Positions 1-6,877 are shown, counted from the first letter of the stretch. The stretch is DNA of 17,271 bases from XYB2-FULL-45-11 sp964355525 (GCA_964355525.1 CAYHDY010000020.1:1-17271); one strand, 5' to 3'. The notes: generated by a model not told the origin, from the letters alone. Made by a program: numbers and translations.

Positions 1-759
1 AAAAATGAGAAGTACAAGAAACAAAATCACTTTGGAAATAAAAAAACCGAATCGACTGATTCCGATTTCAAAATCACTTTTTTCATCTTTTTCTAAAAGT
101 GTTTCGGCGATCTTTCCAAACTCTGTATCTTTCCCTGTCTTAAAAATAATTGCGTAGGCTGTTCCACTGACAACACTTGAACCGAGAAAAACAATCGTAT
201 CCGCAGAGTCACTCGCCTCAGGAAACTTTTCATGCGGAAAAGATTCCCCGGTCAGTGCCGATTGATTTACGAAAAAATCATCTGCTCTAAACACACGAGC
301 ATCTGCAGGAATCAAATCGCCGGAACAAAGAAAGATGACATCTCCAACGCAGACATTCGATGTTTTTATTTCCTTTTTAACTCCGGCACGAATCACCGTC
401 GCTGTGCTGCTCACTTGTTCTTTCAATTTCTTTGCCGCGTTACTCGCCTGATGTTCTTCGACGAAATCCAAAATCACACTTGCGAGAATCATGACTCCTA
501 CAATAATCGAATTAGCGATCTGTCCGAACCAAAGAGAAATTCCGGTCGCGACGATCAAAATCAAAATGAGCGGACTTTTGAAATGCGACAGAAATTCAAG
601 AACGATTCCGATTTCTTTTTTATCGGAGATGACATTCAACCCGTTCGCGATTAACCGACGAGATGCTTCTTCCTCAGACAATCCGTCTTTGGAAGTTTTT
701 AATTCTTGAAATAACGTTTCGATTGAGTTCGAAAACGAGGAGTCGTCGGTACGTATCAT
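1..759 (-). CDS. P-type cation-transporting ATPase, N-terminal part (cut by window edge)
   Basis: This frame is open from an ATG at 757-759 to the window edge and gives 253 residues without a stop. The order is: an N-terminal cation-ATPase region (about 10-60, with SEEEASRRL), TM1 (about 62-79), TM2 (about 84-101), the actuator domain (about 105-225) with VNQSALTGES ending at residue 173, and the start of TM3 (about 237 onward). TGES is the dephosphorylation loop of P-type ATPases. The phosphorylation (DKTGT) and nucleotide-binding domains lie outside the window. The N-terminal pattern resembles type II/III enzymes such as the MgtA-type Mg2+ ATPases more than heavy-metal CPx pumps: there is no metal-binding CxxC and only two TM helices precede the actuator domain. 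The ion cannot be assigned from this part. The gene follows the terminator of the flavin operon and may have its own promoter. Confidence 0.9.
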   Translation of the reverse strand, partial: MIRTDDSSFSNSIETLFQELKTSKDGLSEEEASRRLIANGLNVISDKKEIGIVLEFLSHFKSPLILILIVATGISLWFGQIANSIIVGVMILASVILDFVEEHQASNAAKKLKEQVSSTATVIRAGVKKEIKTSNVCVGDVIFLCSGDLIPADARVFRADDFFVNQSALTGESFPHEKFPEASDSADTIVFLGSSVVSGTAYAIIFKTGKDTEFGKIAETLLEKDEKSDFEIGISRFGFFISKVILFLVLLIF

Positions 760-785
760 AAAAAAATCGTTATCTGTTCGAAAAC

Positions 786-791
786 AGTATA
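786..791 (-). promoter_or_regulatory. Possible -10 box for the P-type ATPase gene
   Basis: The minus strand reads TATACT here, about 26 nt upstream of the ATPase ATG. It lies directly after the U-tract of the flavin-operon terminator. No good -35 is visible, because that position overlaps the hairpin, so the call rests on the -10 and the context only. Confidence 0.35.
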
Positions 792-820
792 ACAAAAATC
801 CTCACAACATGTGAGGATTT
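791..820 (-). terminator. Intrinsic terminator of the flavin-transfer operon
   Basis: A perfect 10-bp stem (796-805 with 811-820, arms AAATCCTCAC and GTGAGGATTT) closes a 5-nt loop and runs into TTTTTGTT on the minus strand. It begins about 5 nt after the stop of the RnfD-FNR fusion gene. The + strand also has a short T-run after the stem, so weak bidirectional action is possible, but no + strand gene arrives from the left. Confidence 0.8.
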
Positions 821-824
821 GTTC

Positions 825-2315
825 TTAAAATCCGGGAAAGTAATCCGTTTTGATCATGGATCGTTTGATGCGCATGGAACAAAGGAGTTTATGATAATTT
901 TCCACCATGGCGTTTGGACCCGAGAGATAAAACTTGCGTGACGCATAATCCGGAACCTGCCCCTCGATGAGTTCTTTTGTGAGATATCCTGTTTTACCGG
1001 CCCATGTTGGCGATGGTTTTGCTACAACGTAAACAATTTTCATGCCAACCGAAGGTGCGAGCGCATCGAATTCCGTTTTATACGCAAAATCATTTTCTGT
1101 ATTCGCGGCGTAAAAAAGCACGATATCGCGGGTTTGTTTTGTTGCAGCAAGCCATTGAACCATGCTCCAAAACGGGGTGACACCGATTCCTCCAGCAATG
1201 AACACCAGCTTTTGTTTCGTATCTTTCGGCAATGTAAATTCACCGGCTGTGTGCGAGGCGTACATCACATCTCCGACGTTTAATCGAGACAACGCATTTT
1301 TGAACGCACTTCCGTGTTCATGATCCAATCGCACCCCAAGATGCATTTCCGAATCTGTGGGCGAAGATGCGACCGTGAAGTATCGACGATTCCCTCTTGC
1401 ATCAGGTAATGCGATCGGAAGTGTCCATTCGAGAAATTGTCCGGGAACAAACTCGGGTTTGTGATCGGGAGTAAACGAAAAATCACAAACTTGCGGCGTG
1501 CAGGGTTGCATCGATTTGAAGGTGAGTTTCAGAACTTGTTTCGAACTCACGAGATACGCAAGAATGTTTGCGATCACGAGAGACATTTCAGGTGTAAGCG
1601 AAAAAGATCCGAATGAAAACGGTGATGCGAAGAGCAATCCGACGAGAACGCCATACAAAATCTGATCGCGTTTATGCGAGGGAGCCGTGCGCGGTTCGGT
1701 GAGCATGGTTGTTCCGAAAAAAATGAGTGGCCATGAGAGGAAGAATGAGACGAGATGTTGACCTCGAAATACTGCAACGACTGTTGCAATAAGAAAAAAT
1801 GGCAACACTAAATGGAATCGTCGAAGTTTACGGACAATCAGCAATCCGAAGATGAGCACGAACGGAAATAAAATCGGAGTGGCAACCCACCAGATAGCCG
1901 CGCCGATTCCGAGAAGATCAAAAACGACGGCCGCAATCGCAACCGGATTGAAAAGATGTCTTCGATGAATCGCAAAGATGTATTTCGAAAGCATCGCAAT
2001 CACGGCCGCAAGCGGAAGCACCCAAAATGTTGGCGTGACGGCGAATGTCGGATCGAGAACGAAGAACAACAGCAGAGCTGTGATGATGGCAGATTCTGTA
2101 TTACGAACCGCATGAAACAGTTTCGCAAATAATCGATTCGATCCTTCCGAAAAAAGAAGGAGAACAATGACGGAGATGAGCATTTGAAACGGTGGAAATG
2201 AAATCCATCCGATCACAGCAAAAACAATGGCGAGAATCGTTTGAATGAGAAGTCCGAGTACCATGAGACGATACATGGTGATGCTGTTCAAAAATTTGTC
2301 GATCGTTTTAATCAT
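825..2315 (-). CDS. RnfD/NqrB-like membrane domain fused to FAD/NAD(P)-binding oxidoreductase
   Basis: The protein has 496 residues. Residues 1-265 carry about eight to ten hydrophobic segments with RnfD/NqrB-like landmarks: HLFNP at 120-124 and TEPRTAP at 206-212, where RnfD has its TDP motif. I see no SGAT-type covalent FMN motif in this half. Residues 270-496 form a ferredoxin-NADP reductase-type module: RRYFTVASS (310-318) binds FAD, AGGIGVTPF (374-382) and SGPN (465-468) bind NAD(P), and the chain ends in DYFPGF. Inferred role: take electrons from cytosolic NAD(P)H through FAD and pass them across the membrane to the FMN_bind protein encoded two genes upstream. The start overlaps the apbE stop by 4 bp (ATGA), which suggests translational coupling. 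It is the last gene of its operon. Family assignment is firm; the acceptor is unknown. Confidence 0.88.
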   Translation of the reverse strand: MIKTIDKFLNSITMYRLMVLGLLIQTILAIVFAVIGWISFPPFQMLISVIVLLLFSEGSNRLFAKLFHAVRNTESAIITALLLFFVLDPTFAVTPTFWVLPLAAVIAMLSKYIFAIHRRHLFNPVAIAAVVFDLLGIGAAIWWVATPILFPFVLIFGLLIVRKLRRFHLVLPFFLIATVVAVFRGQHLVSFFLSWPLIFFGTTMLTEPRTAPSHKRDQILYGVLVGLLFASPFSFGSFSLTPEMSLVIANILAYLVSSKQVLKLTFKSMQPCTPQVCDFSFTPDHKPEFVPGQFLEWTLPIALPDARGNRRYFTVASSPTDSEMHLGVRLDHEHGSAFKNALSRLNVGDVMYASHTAGEFTLPKDTKQKLVFIAGGIGVTPFWSMVQWLAATKQTRDIVLFYAANTENDFAYKTEFDALAPSVGMKIVYVVAKPSPTWAGKTGYLTKELIEGQVPDYASRKFYLSGPNAMVENYHKLLCSMRIKRSMIKTDYFPGF

Positions 2316-3226
2316 ACGAAAAATAATTCACCGCGAAATTTATCCGACTGTTTTACCGAGTTGTCCGCGTACAGAATGACGTATTCGAAATTAAATTCCA
2401 TTTGCAACGGTTCCGGCTCAACAAAAAATAAACAGGTTGTGAGAGCATCCGCGAGTAACGCCGTTTTTGCAATCACCCAAACAGCCTTAATGTGCCGCGG
2501 AGATTTTAATGTGTGCGGATCGAGAATATGATGGAACTTTCCCCATGTTCGGCGATTTCCCGCGGATCCGCAGATGCTTTCATTGCTGATCTCGGCAATA
2601 CCGATCGCGAGCGATGTATCATCGGGATGTTCCAATCCAACGCGAATTGGTTCTGTATGATCTGTCGAATCCAGGGGAGGGGCTTGCCCCTCCCCTACGT
2701 GTACATGCAGAATATCACCTCCGGCGTTGATCGAAAATGAGCGAACGCCTTTTTCGTGTAATACTCCGGCCACAAGATCCACCAAATATCCTTTCCCGGC
2801 AGCGCCGACATCAATCAGAACCGATTGTTTAATTTCGATGTTCGGAAAATCGTACTCAATCGCGTCGTTCCATGTCGGCGGAACATGAAGTGGCTTCGTT
2901 TCGAGTGAGTACTGCGCATCGTATCCTGTTTCTTCGAGGAGTCTTCCAATGAGCGGTGTGACCGAACCGTTCGTTAAGCGGTAAAGCCGTTCATACAAAT
3001 CAAACAGTGGTTTCGCATCGCTAGGAAGTTCGTACATTCCGATCTGCTGCGACATTTCTGTGACGAGTGAGTCGGATCGAAAGCGCGAATAGTGCTGATC
3101 GTATACCGCAATACGATCACGAACTGAATTGAAAATATCCGATTCAACAGAATCGGATATTTCGTCTTCGATTTGAATCTTCCAGTGCGTCCCGATCGCT
3201 TCAAACTCGAATGTCATATACATCAT
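2312..3226 (-). CDS. apbE: FAD:protein FMN transferase (ApbE family)
   Basis: ApbE enzymes move FMN from FAD onto a Ser/Thr of target proteins. The 304-residue protein shows the family landmarks: AIGTHW near the N-terminus, DVGAAGKGYLVD (139-150), NAGGDI (167-172), HHILDP (232-237) and ADALTT (259-264), where D260 and T264 match the Mg2+ ligands in spacing. The neighbour upstream is a plausible substrate, an FMN_bind protein with an SGAS site, and the genes overlap by 1 bp (TAATG). Two oddities: there is no signal peptide or lipobox, although many ApbE proteins are exported, and residues about 178-190 are an extra loop encoded by a GC-rich palindrome between NAGGDI and the next conserved strand. 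The second codon is also ATG, so the start could be one codon later. Confidence 0.9.
   Translation of the reverse strand: MMYMTFEFEAIGTHWKIQIEDEISDSVESDIFNSVRDRIAVYDQHYSRFRSDSLVTEMSQQIGMYELPSDAKPLFDLYERLYRLTNGSVTPLIGRLLEETGYDAQYSLETKPLHVPPTWNDAIEYDFPNIEIKQSVLIDVGAAGKGYLVDLVAGVLHEKGVRSFSINAGGDILHVHVGEGQAPPLDSTDHTEPIRVGLEHPDDTSLAIGIAEISNESICGSAGNRRTWGKFHHILDPHTLKSPRHIKAVWVIAKTALLADALTTCLFFVEPEPLQMEFNFEYVILYADNSVKQSDKFRGELFFV
2673..2696. repeat. GC-rich palindromic repeat inside apbE
   Basis: The 11-nt arms AGGGGAGGGGC and GCCCCTCCCCT are perfectly complementary around a TT spacer. This G/C-only tract stands out against the AT-leaning surroundings and is read in frame as part of the ApbE loop (GEGQAPPL). 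It looks like a REP-like mobile palindrome. That other copies exist in the genome is an inference; I see no second copy in the window. Confidence 0.7.
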
Positions 3227-3696
3227 TAAATTTTTGCTTGTGTTTTGATTTTCTCAAGTGCATCGTTAAATCCGATCGGGGTCAAAGAAGCGCCGGAAAT
3301 TTGCGTGAGATTTAATGCATCGATTTTTTTCCCGACGACGAATGGACCGACACTCGCATTAAACTTTTCGAACCATCGCTTTGACGCTGGAACAATCACT
3401 TTCGGTGTAATCGTAACCGCCGCTACGATTCCATCGTTTAATGTCAGTGACACATCCATTGTGTCTGTTCCGGCTGGTGAATCATATGTTCCAACAGCCG
3501 TATATGTTCCGTTTTTATAATTGTTTGATGTTGTGTTGGTTGGAACAACAGTGTTTGATGTCACGGAATTTTTCGAAAATCCGTCATCATCGCCTTCCAT
3601 GCGATTCGAGAGAACATACGCAAGCAACCCCCCAAGAAGAACAACAACGATGAGAAGGGCGATCCATTTAGATACGTTTTGTTTATTTTGTTTCAT
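3226..3696 (-). CDS. Membrane-anchored FMN_bind-domain protein (flavinylation target)
   Basis: This is a 156-residue protein. A Lys-rich start (1-10) precedes one membrane segment (about 11-29), which should leave the C-terminus outside the cytoplasm. A low-complexity Ser/Thr/Asn linker (about 38-60) leads to an FMN_bind domain (about 61-156) starting with KNGTYTAVGTY, typical of the family. SGASLT at 134-139 matches the flavinylation motif [S/D]GA[T/S]; S137 would carry the FMN in place of the more usual Thr. It lies directly upstream of apbE and 30 bp after the secreted Ala-rich gene. Inferred role: extracytoplasmic one- or two-electron carrier that receives electrons from the RnfD-FNR fusion. 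No lipobox cysteine is present, so the anchor is the TM helix itself. Confidence 0.85.
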   Translation of the reverse strand: MKQNKQNVSKWIALLIVVVLLGGLLAYVLSNRMEGDDDGFSKNSVTSNTVVPTNTTSNNYKNGTYTAVGTYDSPAGTDTMDVSLTLNDGIVAAVTITPKVIVPASKRWFEKFNASVGPFVVGKKIDALNLTQISGASLTPIGFNDALEKIKTQAKI

Positions 3697-3726
3697 AAAA
3701 AATTTAAGAAAAGATCCGAATGTTTT

Positions 3727-4455
3727 TTATTCCCCTCTCACTTCAGAAGAAATATATGAGGAGTCTGTAAAATCTGCGGGTGCTTTACAAACTTTCACAA
3801 CACCTCTATACGTATCCCATGCATTTTTACTTGCTGTTTTCCATGCTTTCGAGGCATCTTTCGATGATACTTTGAATGCAGACCATGCGGCTTTGTTTCC
3901 ATCTCTGATCTGTTTCATGGTTGCGGAATTGAGATATGTGTCTGAAAGAGCTTTTGATCGGTTCGCATAGGCATTCTGCATGGCTTGCACATATACTGCT
4001 CCTCCCGCATAAATAGCGTATTCACGAATTTCTACAGCAGAACTCACGCATCGAATGTTGTTGATCACCGCAACAGCATCTGCTTCTGCTTTTGCCGCTT
4101 TTGTTGCGATCTCCAAAACTTTTTTTGCAGCAATCGTTTTTACTTTTGCTTCTTTCACGGCTTGATTTGCTTGAACTAAACTTGCTTTCGTACTGACAGC
4201 GACACTTTTTGCTAATGCTGTTTTTTCTGTTGCGGCACTTTTGAGTGCAATTGAATAACTCTCCGATGCTGATTTCGCAAGAATGACAGCCGCTTTCTCT
4301 ATAGCAACAGCATTTGCGTATTCTGCATTTGCGGATTCAACAGAAACAGCAACGGCCGTCGCAGACGCAGGAGTGGCAATGATCATCGTAAAAATCGGAA
4401 CGGCAAGCATGAGTAAAAGCAATGATGTCGAAAAAACCATTTTTGTTCTGGACAT
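3727..4455 (-). CDS. Secreted Ala-rich coiled-coil protein of unknown function
   Basis: I do not recognise a named family. The ATG at 4455 gives 242 residues and sits about 20 nt downstream of the start point expected from a TATAAT box; a longer GTG-started frame reaches into the upstream gene and is less likely. Residues 1-34 look like a signal peptide (hydrophobic core 8-27, Ala-X-Ala sites around 30-34). Residues about 36-132 are rich in Ala, Lys, Val and Glu with heptad character, probably a long coiled coil. The C-terminal part (about 133-242) is helical, with Trp/Tyr residues and just two cysteines (C136, C223) that could form a disulfide. It is the first gene of the flavin-transfer unit, so a surface or periplasm-like role linked to that chain is possible but unproven. 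Confidence 0.75.
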   Translation of the reverse strand: MSRTKMVFSTSLLLLMLAVPIFTMIIATPASATAVAVSVESANAEYANAVAIEKAAVILAKSASESYSIALKSAATEKTALAKSVAVSTKASLVQANQAVKEAKVKTIAAKKVLEIATKAAKAEADAVAVINNIRCVSSAVEIREYAIYAGGAVYVQAMQNAYANRSKALSDTYLNSATMKQIRDGNKAAWSAFKVSSKDASKAWKTASKNAWDTYRGVVKVCKAPADFTDSSYISSEVRGE

Positions 4456-4482
4456 AGAAAAAAATGAATAGTGAATGAAAAG

Positions 4483-4488
4483 ATTATA
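4483..4488 (-). promoter_or_regulatory. -10 box (TATAAT) heading the secreted protein/flavin operon
   Basis: The minus strand reads a perfect TATAAT at 4488-4483, overlapping the last bases of the flavoprotein gene, with the ATG of the secreted protein about 28 nt downstream. No convincing -35 is seen at 16-18 bp spacing. This box supports the start at 4455 and a transcript running to the terminator at 791-820. Confidence 0.55.
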
Positions 4489-5719
4489 CCTGATCTCCCG
4501 CCAAAAATCCTGTGGTCCAGCAAAGCTGAAGAGAAAATCCACCACTTGGTCTGCGAATGTGTAACAAATCCCCTGTCACAAACAAATTTTCGTAGAGTTT
4601 TGTTCGCATGGATTTCGGATCAACCTGTGTAAGCGACAATCCGCCATCCGAAACGATCGCAAGATCGTTCCCCATCAATCCCTTCACGGTGAACGGAAGT
4701 GCTTTCATAAGTTGAACAATTTTCTTTCGATCTTCTTTCGAGACGCTGTGCACTTTCGTTTCAGGATTTATTTTTGGGAGCAACGAAAGAACCGTGTCGG
4801 ACATGCCGTCGGGAGCAATTCCTTTGAAAACGGTTTTAAGCTGTTTGTTTTTATTTGTTTCGAACATGTCGATGATCTGTTTATCGAGTGCGCCATGATC
4901 CGTGTTTGGAAATACGTCGATGGTTGCTACAACTTCCCCTTCCGTAAGTGTGTCCGAAATTTTTCCCGCCGCGTTCAGAATCGTCGGACCGGATAAACCG
5001 AAGTGTGTAAATAAAATTCGACCCTTGAGCGCAAATTTTTTCTTTCCATCGACAAAGAACGTGACGCGCGATTGATCGATTGAAATTCCCATCAACGCTT
5101 TCACCCATCGTTCACGCACGGCGATCGGCACAAGTGTCGGCGTTGGTGTCTCGACCGCGAATCCGAGTTCTCGCAAAAATCCGAATCCATCACCTGTAGA
5201 TCCCGTTTCCGGATGCGATATTCCACCGGTTGAGAGAACAAAAGAGTCCGCGAAAAATTCCCCGCGATCGGTCACAACTTTTTCGATGTGCTGATTTTTC
5301 GAAACGATCTGTCGCACACTCGTCGAATGCATCACTTCGACATGTCCCGATTCGAGATATTTTTCGAGAACACGAAAGACATCCAATGCTTTTTGCGTCG
5401 ATGGAAACGCACGCTTGTGCGCTTCGACAATTAAAGGCAATCCACGCGATGTAAAAAATTCGAACGTCTGTTTCACGCCGAAAATGGAAAACGGCGAGTA
5501 TAAAAATTTCTCCGCGGTTCCATAATACGGAAGTAAAACGTGAGGATCCTCCTCCGCGTTCGTGATATTACATCGACCTCCGCCCGAAATTTTCAACTTC
5601 TCCCCAAGCGCCGCATTCTTCTCGATCAACAAAACCCGCTTGCCCCGCTCGGCCGCGCGTCCCGCACACATCATCCCGGACGCTCCCCCGCCGATGACGA
5701 TGACATCGAATTTTTGCAT
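4484..5719 (-). CDS. HI0933-family NAD(P)/FAD-dependent oxidoreductase
   Basis: From the ATG at 5719 the protein has 411 residues. It begins MQKFDVIVIGGGASG, the Rossmann dinucleotide motif at the position usual for this family. KLKISGGGRCNITN (41-54) is the signature of the HI0933/YhiN/BaiN group, and the C-terminal GDLLHIRRPSGGFSLQ matches the FAD-contacting end of the family. No physiological substrate can be assigned; family members are annotated as flavoproteins or aminoacetone-oxidase-like. In-frame ATGs at 5740, 5752 and 5782 give longer starts, but these codons lie inside the iteron repeats, which would encode a repeated SKPMQ peptide foreign to the family, so I prefer 5719. The gene is divergent from the HTH-GHKL regulator and shares its control region. 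No terminator separates it from the following operon. Confidence 0.85.
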   Translation of the reverse strand: MQKFDVIVIGGGASGMMCAGRAAERGKRVLLIEKNAALGEKLKISGGGRCNITNAEEDPHVLLPYYGTAEKFLYSPFSIFGVKQTFEFFTSRGLPLIVEAHKRAFPSTQKALDVFRVLEKYLESGHVEVMHSTSVRQIVSKNQHIEKVVTDRGEFFADSFVLSTGGISHPETGSTGDGFGFLRELGFAVETPTPTLVPIAVRERWVKALMGISIDQSRVTFFVDGKKKFALKGRILFTHFGLSGPTILNAAGKISDTLTEGEVVATIDVFPNTDHGALDKQIIDMFETNKNKQLKTVFKGIAPDGMSDTVLSLLPKINPETKVHSVSKEDRKKIVQLMKALPFTVKGLMGNDLAIVSDGGLSLTQVDPKSMRTKLYENLFVTGDLLHIRRPSGGFSLQLCWTTGFLAGDQV

Positions 5720-5811
5720 AGGTTTTGATGTTTCTTGCATAGGTTTTGACATTCTCGAACCTTTCGCATATAATACATGCATAGGTTTTAAGAAACATGC
5801 ATAGATTTATG
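5715..5811. repeat. Four iteron-like repeats in the divergent control region
   Basis: The + strand has TGCATAGGTTTTGA at 5715-5728 and 5736-5749, TGCATAGGTTTTAA at 5778-5791, and a degenerate copy TGCATAGATTTATG at 5798-5811. Offsets are 21, 42 and 20 bp, about two helical turns or a multiple. All copies face the same way, but their positions are symmetric around about 5763. A 9-bp inverted repeat (ATGTTTCTT 5728-5736 and AAGAAACAT 5790-5798) has the same centre. The copies flank the regulator promoter, so they are likely operators for the HTH-GHKL protein. Confidence 0.8.
5746..5774 (+). promoter_or_regulatory. Consensus sigma70 promoter of the HTH-GHKL regulator
   Basis: A perfect TTGACA (5746-5751), a 17-bp spacer and a perfect TATAAT (5769-5774) face the regulator gene, whose ATG is at 5809. 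The second iteron overlaps the -35 box, and the third covers the expected start point near 5781. This is a classical repression geometry. A TATTAT on the minus strand (5775-5770) may serve the divergent flavoprotein gene. Confidence 0.85.
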
Positions 5812-6540
5812 TCCGATAACTCGAAACTGATAGGTGTCAGCAAAGCCGCCAAAATCCTTGGAGTTTCTCTTGATACTCTCCGTCGGTGGGACAAATCGGG
5901 AAAATTAGTCGCCATGAAAACAAAGGGGGGACAAAGACGTTATTCGCTCGAAATGCTTCAAGCGATTATGCCTCACGACCTCTTTTCCATTGCAATGAAG
6001 TGGGCGTCCGCATCCATTCCCGATCCGCTGATTCCCTCCGTGTACTGTCAAACGCGTGCGCAATTTGAAACACGGTTGCATGCGATGGAAATCATTCTCT
6101 CACAACAAAACGGTTTGGAACAAACCGCATCGCTTATTTCCAGCACAACCGGAGAAATCGGGAACAACTCCTTCGACCACAATCTTGGCAATTGGATTGA
6201 TGTTCCCGGAATCTTTTTTGGATTTGATGTAACAAATAGAAAAATTGCGCTTGCAGATCGCGGACAAGGAATTTTGAAAACGCTCAAACGTGTTCGGCCG
6301 GATTTAACGAATGACGAAGAGGCCCTTCGCGTCGCATTTACGGAAGTTGTCACGGGACGCGCACCCGAAAAAAGAGGAAACGGATTGAAGTTCGTGAGAC
6401 GCATTGTCGGAATGAATGTCTTGCGACTCACCTTTCAAACAGGATCCGCAAAATTTGTTCTCGAAAAAGGAACTTCTGAAATAACCATTCACAAAACAAC
6501 GAAGACTATTCGAGGCTGTCTTGCTCAATTGGAATTTTAA
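5809..6540 (+). CDS. MerR-like HTH fused to GHKL (histidine kinase-like) ATPase domain, putative autoregulator
   Basis: The protein has 243 residues from the ATG at 5809; an ATG at 5797 adds four residues and lies in the last iterons. Residues about 8-47 form a MerR/excisionase-type winged HTH (SKAAKILGVSLDTLRRW, then GGQRRYS). Residues about 100-225 carry GHKL ATPase boxes: the N-box E116..N119N120..H124, the G1 box DRGQGI (150-155) and the G2 box RGNGL (189-193). There is no His-phosphoacceptor domain, so it is not a classical sensor kinase; it resembles anti-sigma-factor-type ATPases tied directly to DNA binding. The next gene, 4 bp downstream, encodes a STAS-like DUF4325 protein, a frequent partner of such ATPases. 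Inferred model: ATP state or STAS binding alters DNA binding at the iterons. The target genes and the signal are unknown. Confidence 0.82.
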   Translation: MSDNSKLIGVSKAAKILGVSLDTLRRWDKSGKLVAMKTKGGQRRYSLEMLQAIMPHDLFSIAMKWASASIPDPLIPSVYCQTRAQFETRLHAMEIILSQQNGLEQTASLISSTTGEIGNNSFDHNLGNWIDVPGIFFGFDVTNRKIALADRGQGILKTLKRVRPDLTNDEEALRVAFTEVVTGRAPEKRGNGLKFVRRIVGMNVLRLTFQTGSAKFVLEKGTSEITIHKTTKTIRGCLAQLEF

Positions 6541-6544
6541 TCGT

Positions 6545-6838
6545 ATGAAAATCGAACTGAAAAAATTCGGTACAACATTATCCTCGCGTCCTTCCGGCAA
6601 GGAAGCCTTTGCGAGTTTTTTGCCGTCATTGAATGAAGTCGCACCGAACGAACAGATTGAAATTGATTTCGAAGGGATCGGTTCACTTTCTCCATCATGG
6701 GCCGATGAATTTTTAACGCCTTTGCAAGAACAATTCGGCGATCGGTTGATTTTATTGCCGACGGAAAATCTTTCCGCGAAAGTCACTATTCAACTTCTTG
6801 AAGACATCGGTCAAAAATCATTCCATAAAAAAACGTAG
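6545..6838 (+). CDS. STAS-like domain protein (DUF4325)
   Basis: The ATG at 6545 gives 97 residues, 4 bp after the regulator stop; an upstream in-frame ATG at 6521 overlaps the regulator and is less likely. The pattern fits DUF4325: an N-terminal KFGTTLSSRPSG, a central strand IEIDFEGIGSLSPSWADEFL (about 38-57) matching the family's DF-G-V...S-F-ADE core, and a C-terminal helical part. STAS-like domains bind GHKL ATPases in partner-switching modules such as SpoIIAA/SpoIIAB. I see no obvious conserved phosphorylatable Ser to name with confidence. It is co-transcribed with the HTH-GHKL gene and followed by a strong terminator. Its likely job is to modulate that regulator. Confidence 0.8.
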   Translation: MKIELKKFGTTLSSRPSGKEAFASFLPSLNEVAPNEQIEIDFEGIGSLSPSWADEFLTPLQEQFGDRLILLPTENLSAKVTIQLLEDIGQKSFHKKT

Positions 6839-6842
6839 AATG

Positions 6843-6876
6843 AAAAAATCCGCGACATATTCGTCGCGGATTTTTT
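6843..6876. terminator. Bidirectional intrinsic terminator between convergent genes
   Basis: A perfect 14-bp stem (6843-6856 with 6863-6876, core TCCGCGAC / GTCGCGGA) closes a 6-nt loop. It is flanked by A6 on the left and T6 on the right, so it works on both strands. It ends the STAS-like gene (plus) and the helical-protein pair (minus). Confidence 0.92.
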
Positions 6877-6877
6877 G

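Noticed and set aside
232..654. 140-codon open frame on the plus strand
   Set aside because: It is antisense to the P-type ATPase, whose TGES motif and membrane helices are clear on the minus strand.
2673..2696. GC-rich palindrome as a transcription terminator
   Set aside because: It lies in the middle of apbE, has no U-tract on either strand, and both flanks code for conserved ApbE segments.
4456..4545. GTG-started extension of the secreted protein
   Set aside because: It overlaps the flavoprotein gene and hides the signal peptide. The TATAAT at 4488-4483 places the transcript start after it.
5715..5811. Repeat cluster as a small CRISPR array or replication origin
   Set aside because: The repeats are 14 bp with spacings of about 7 bp (28 bp across the promoter), too short for CRISPR. 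No DnaA boxes, dnaA/rep gene or AT-rich melting block support an origin. Operators fit better.
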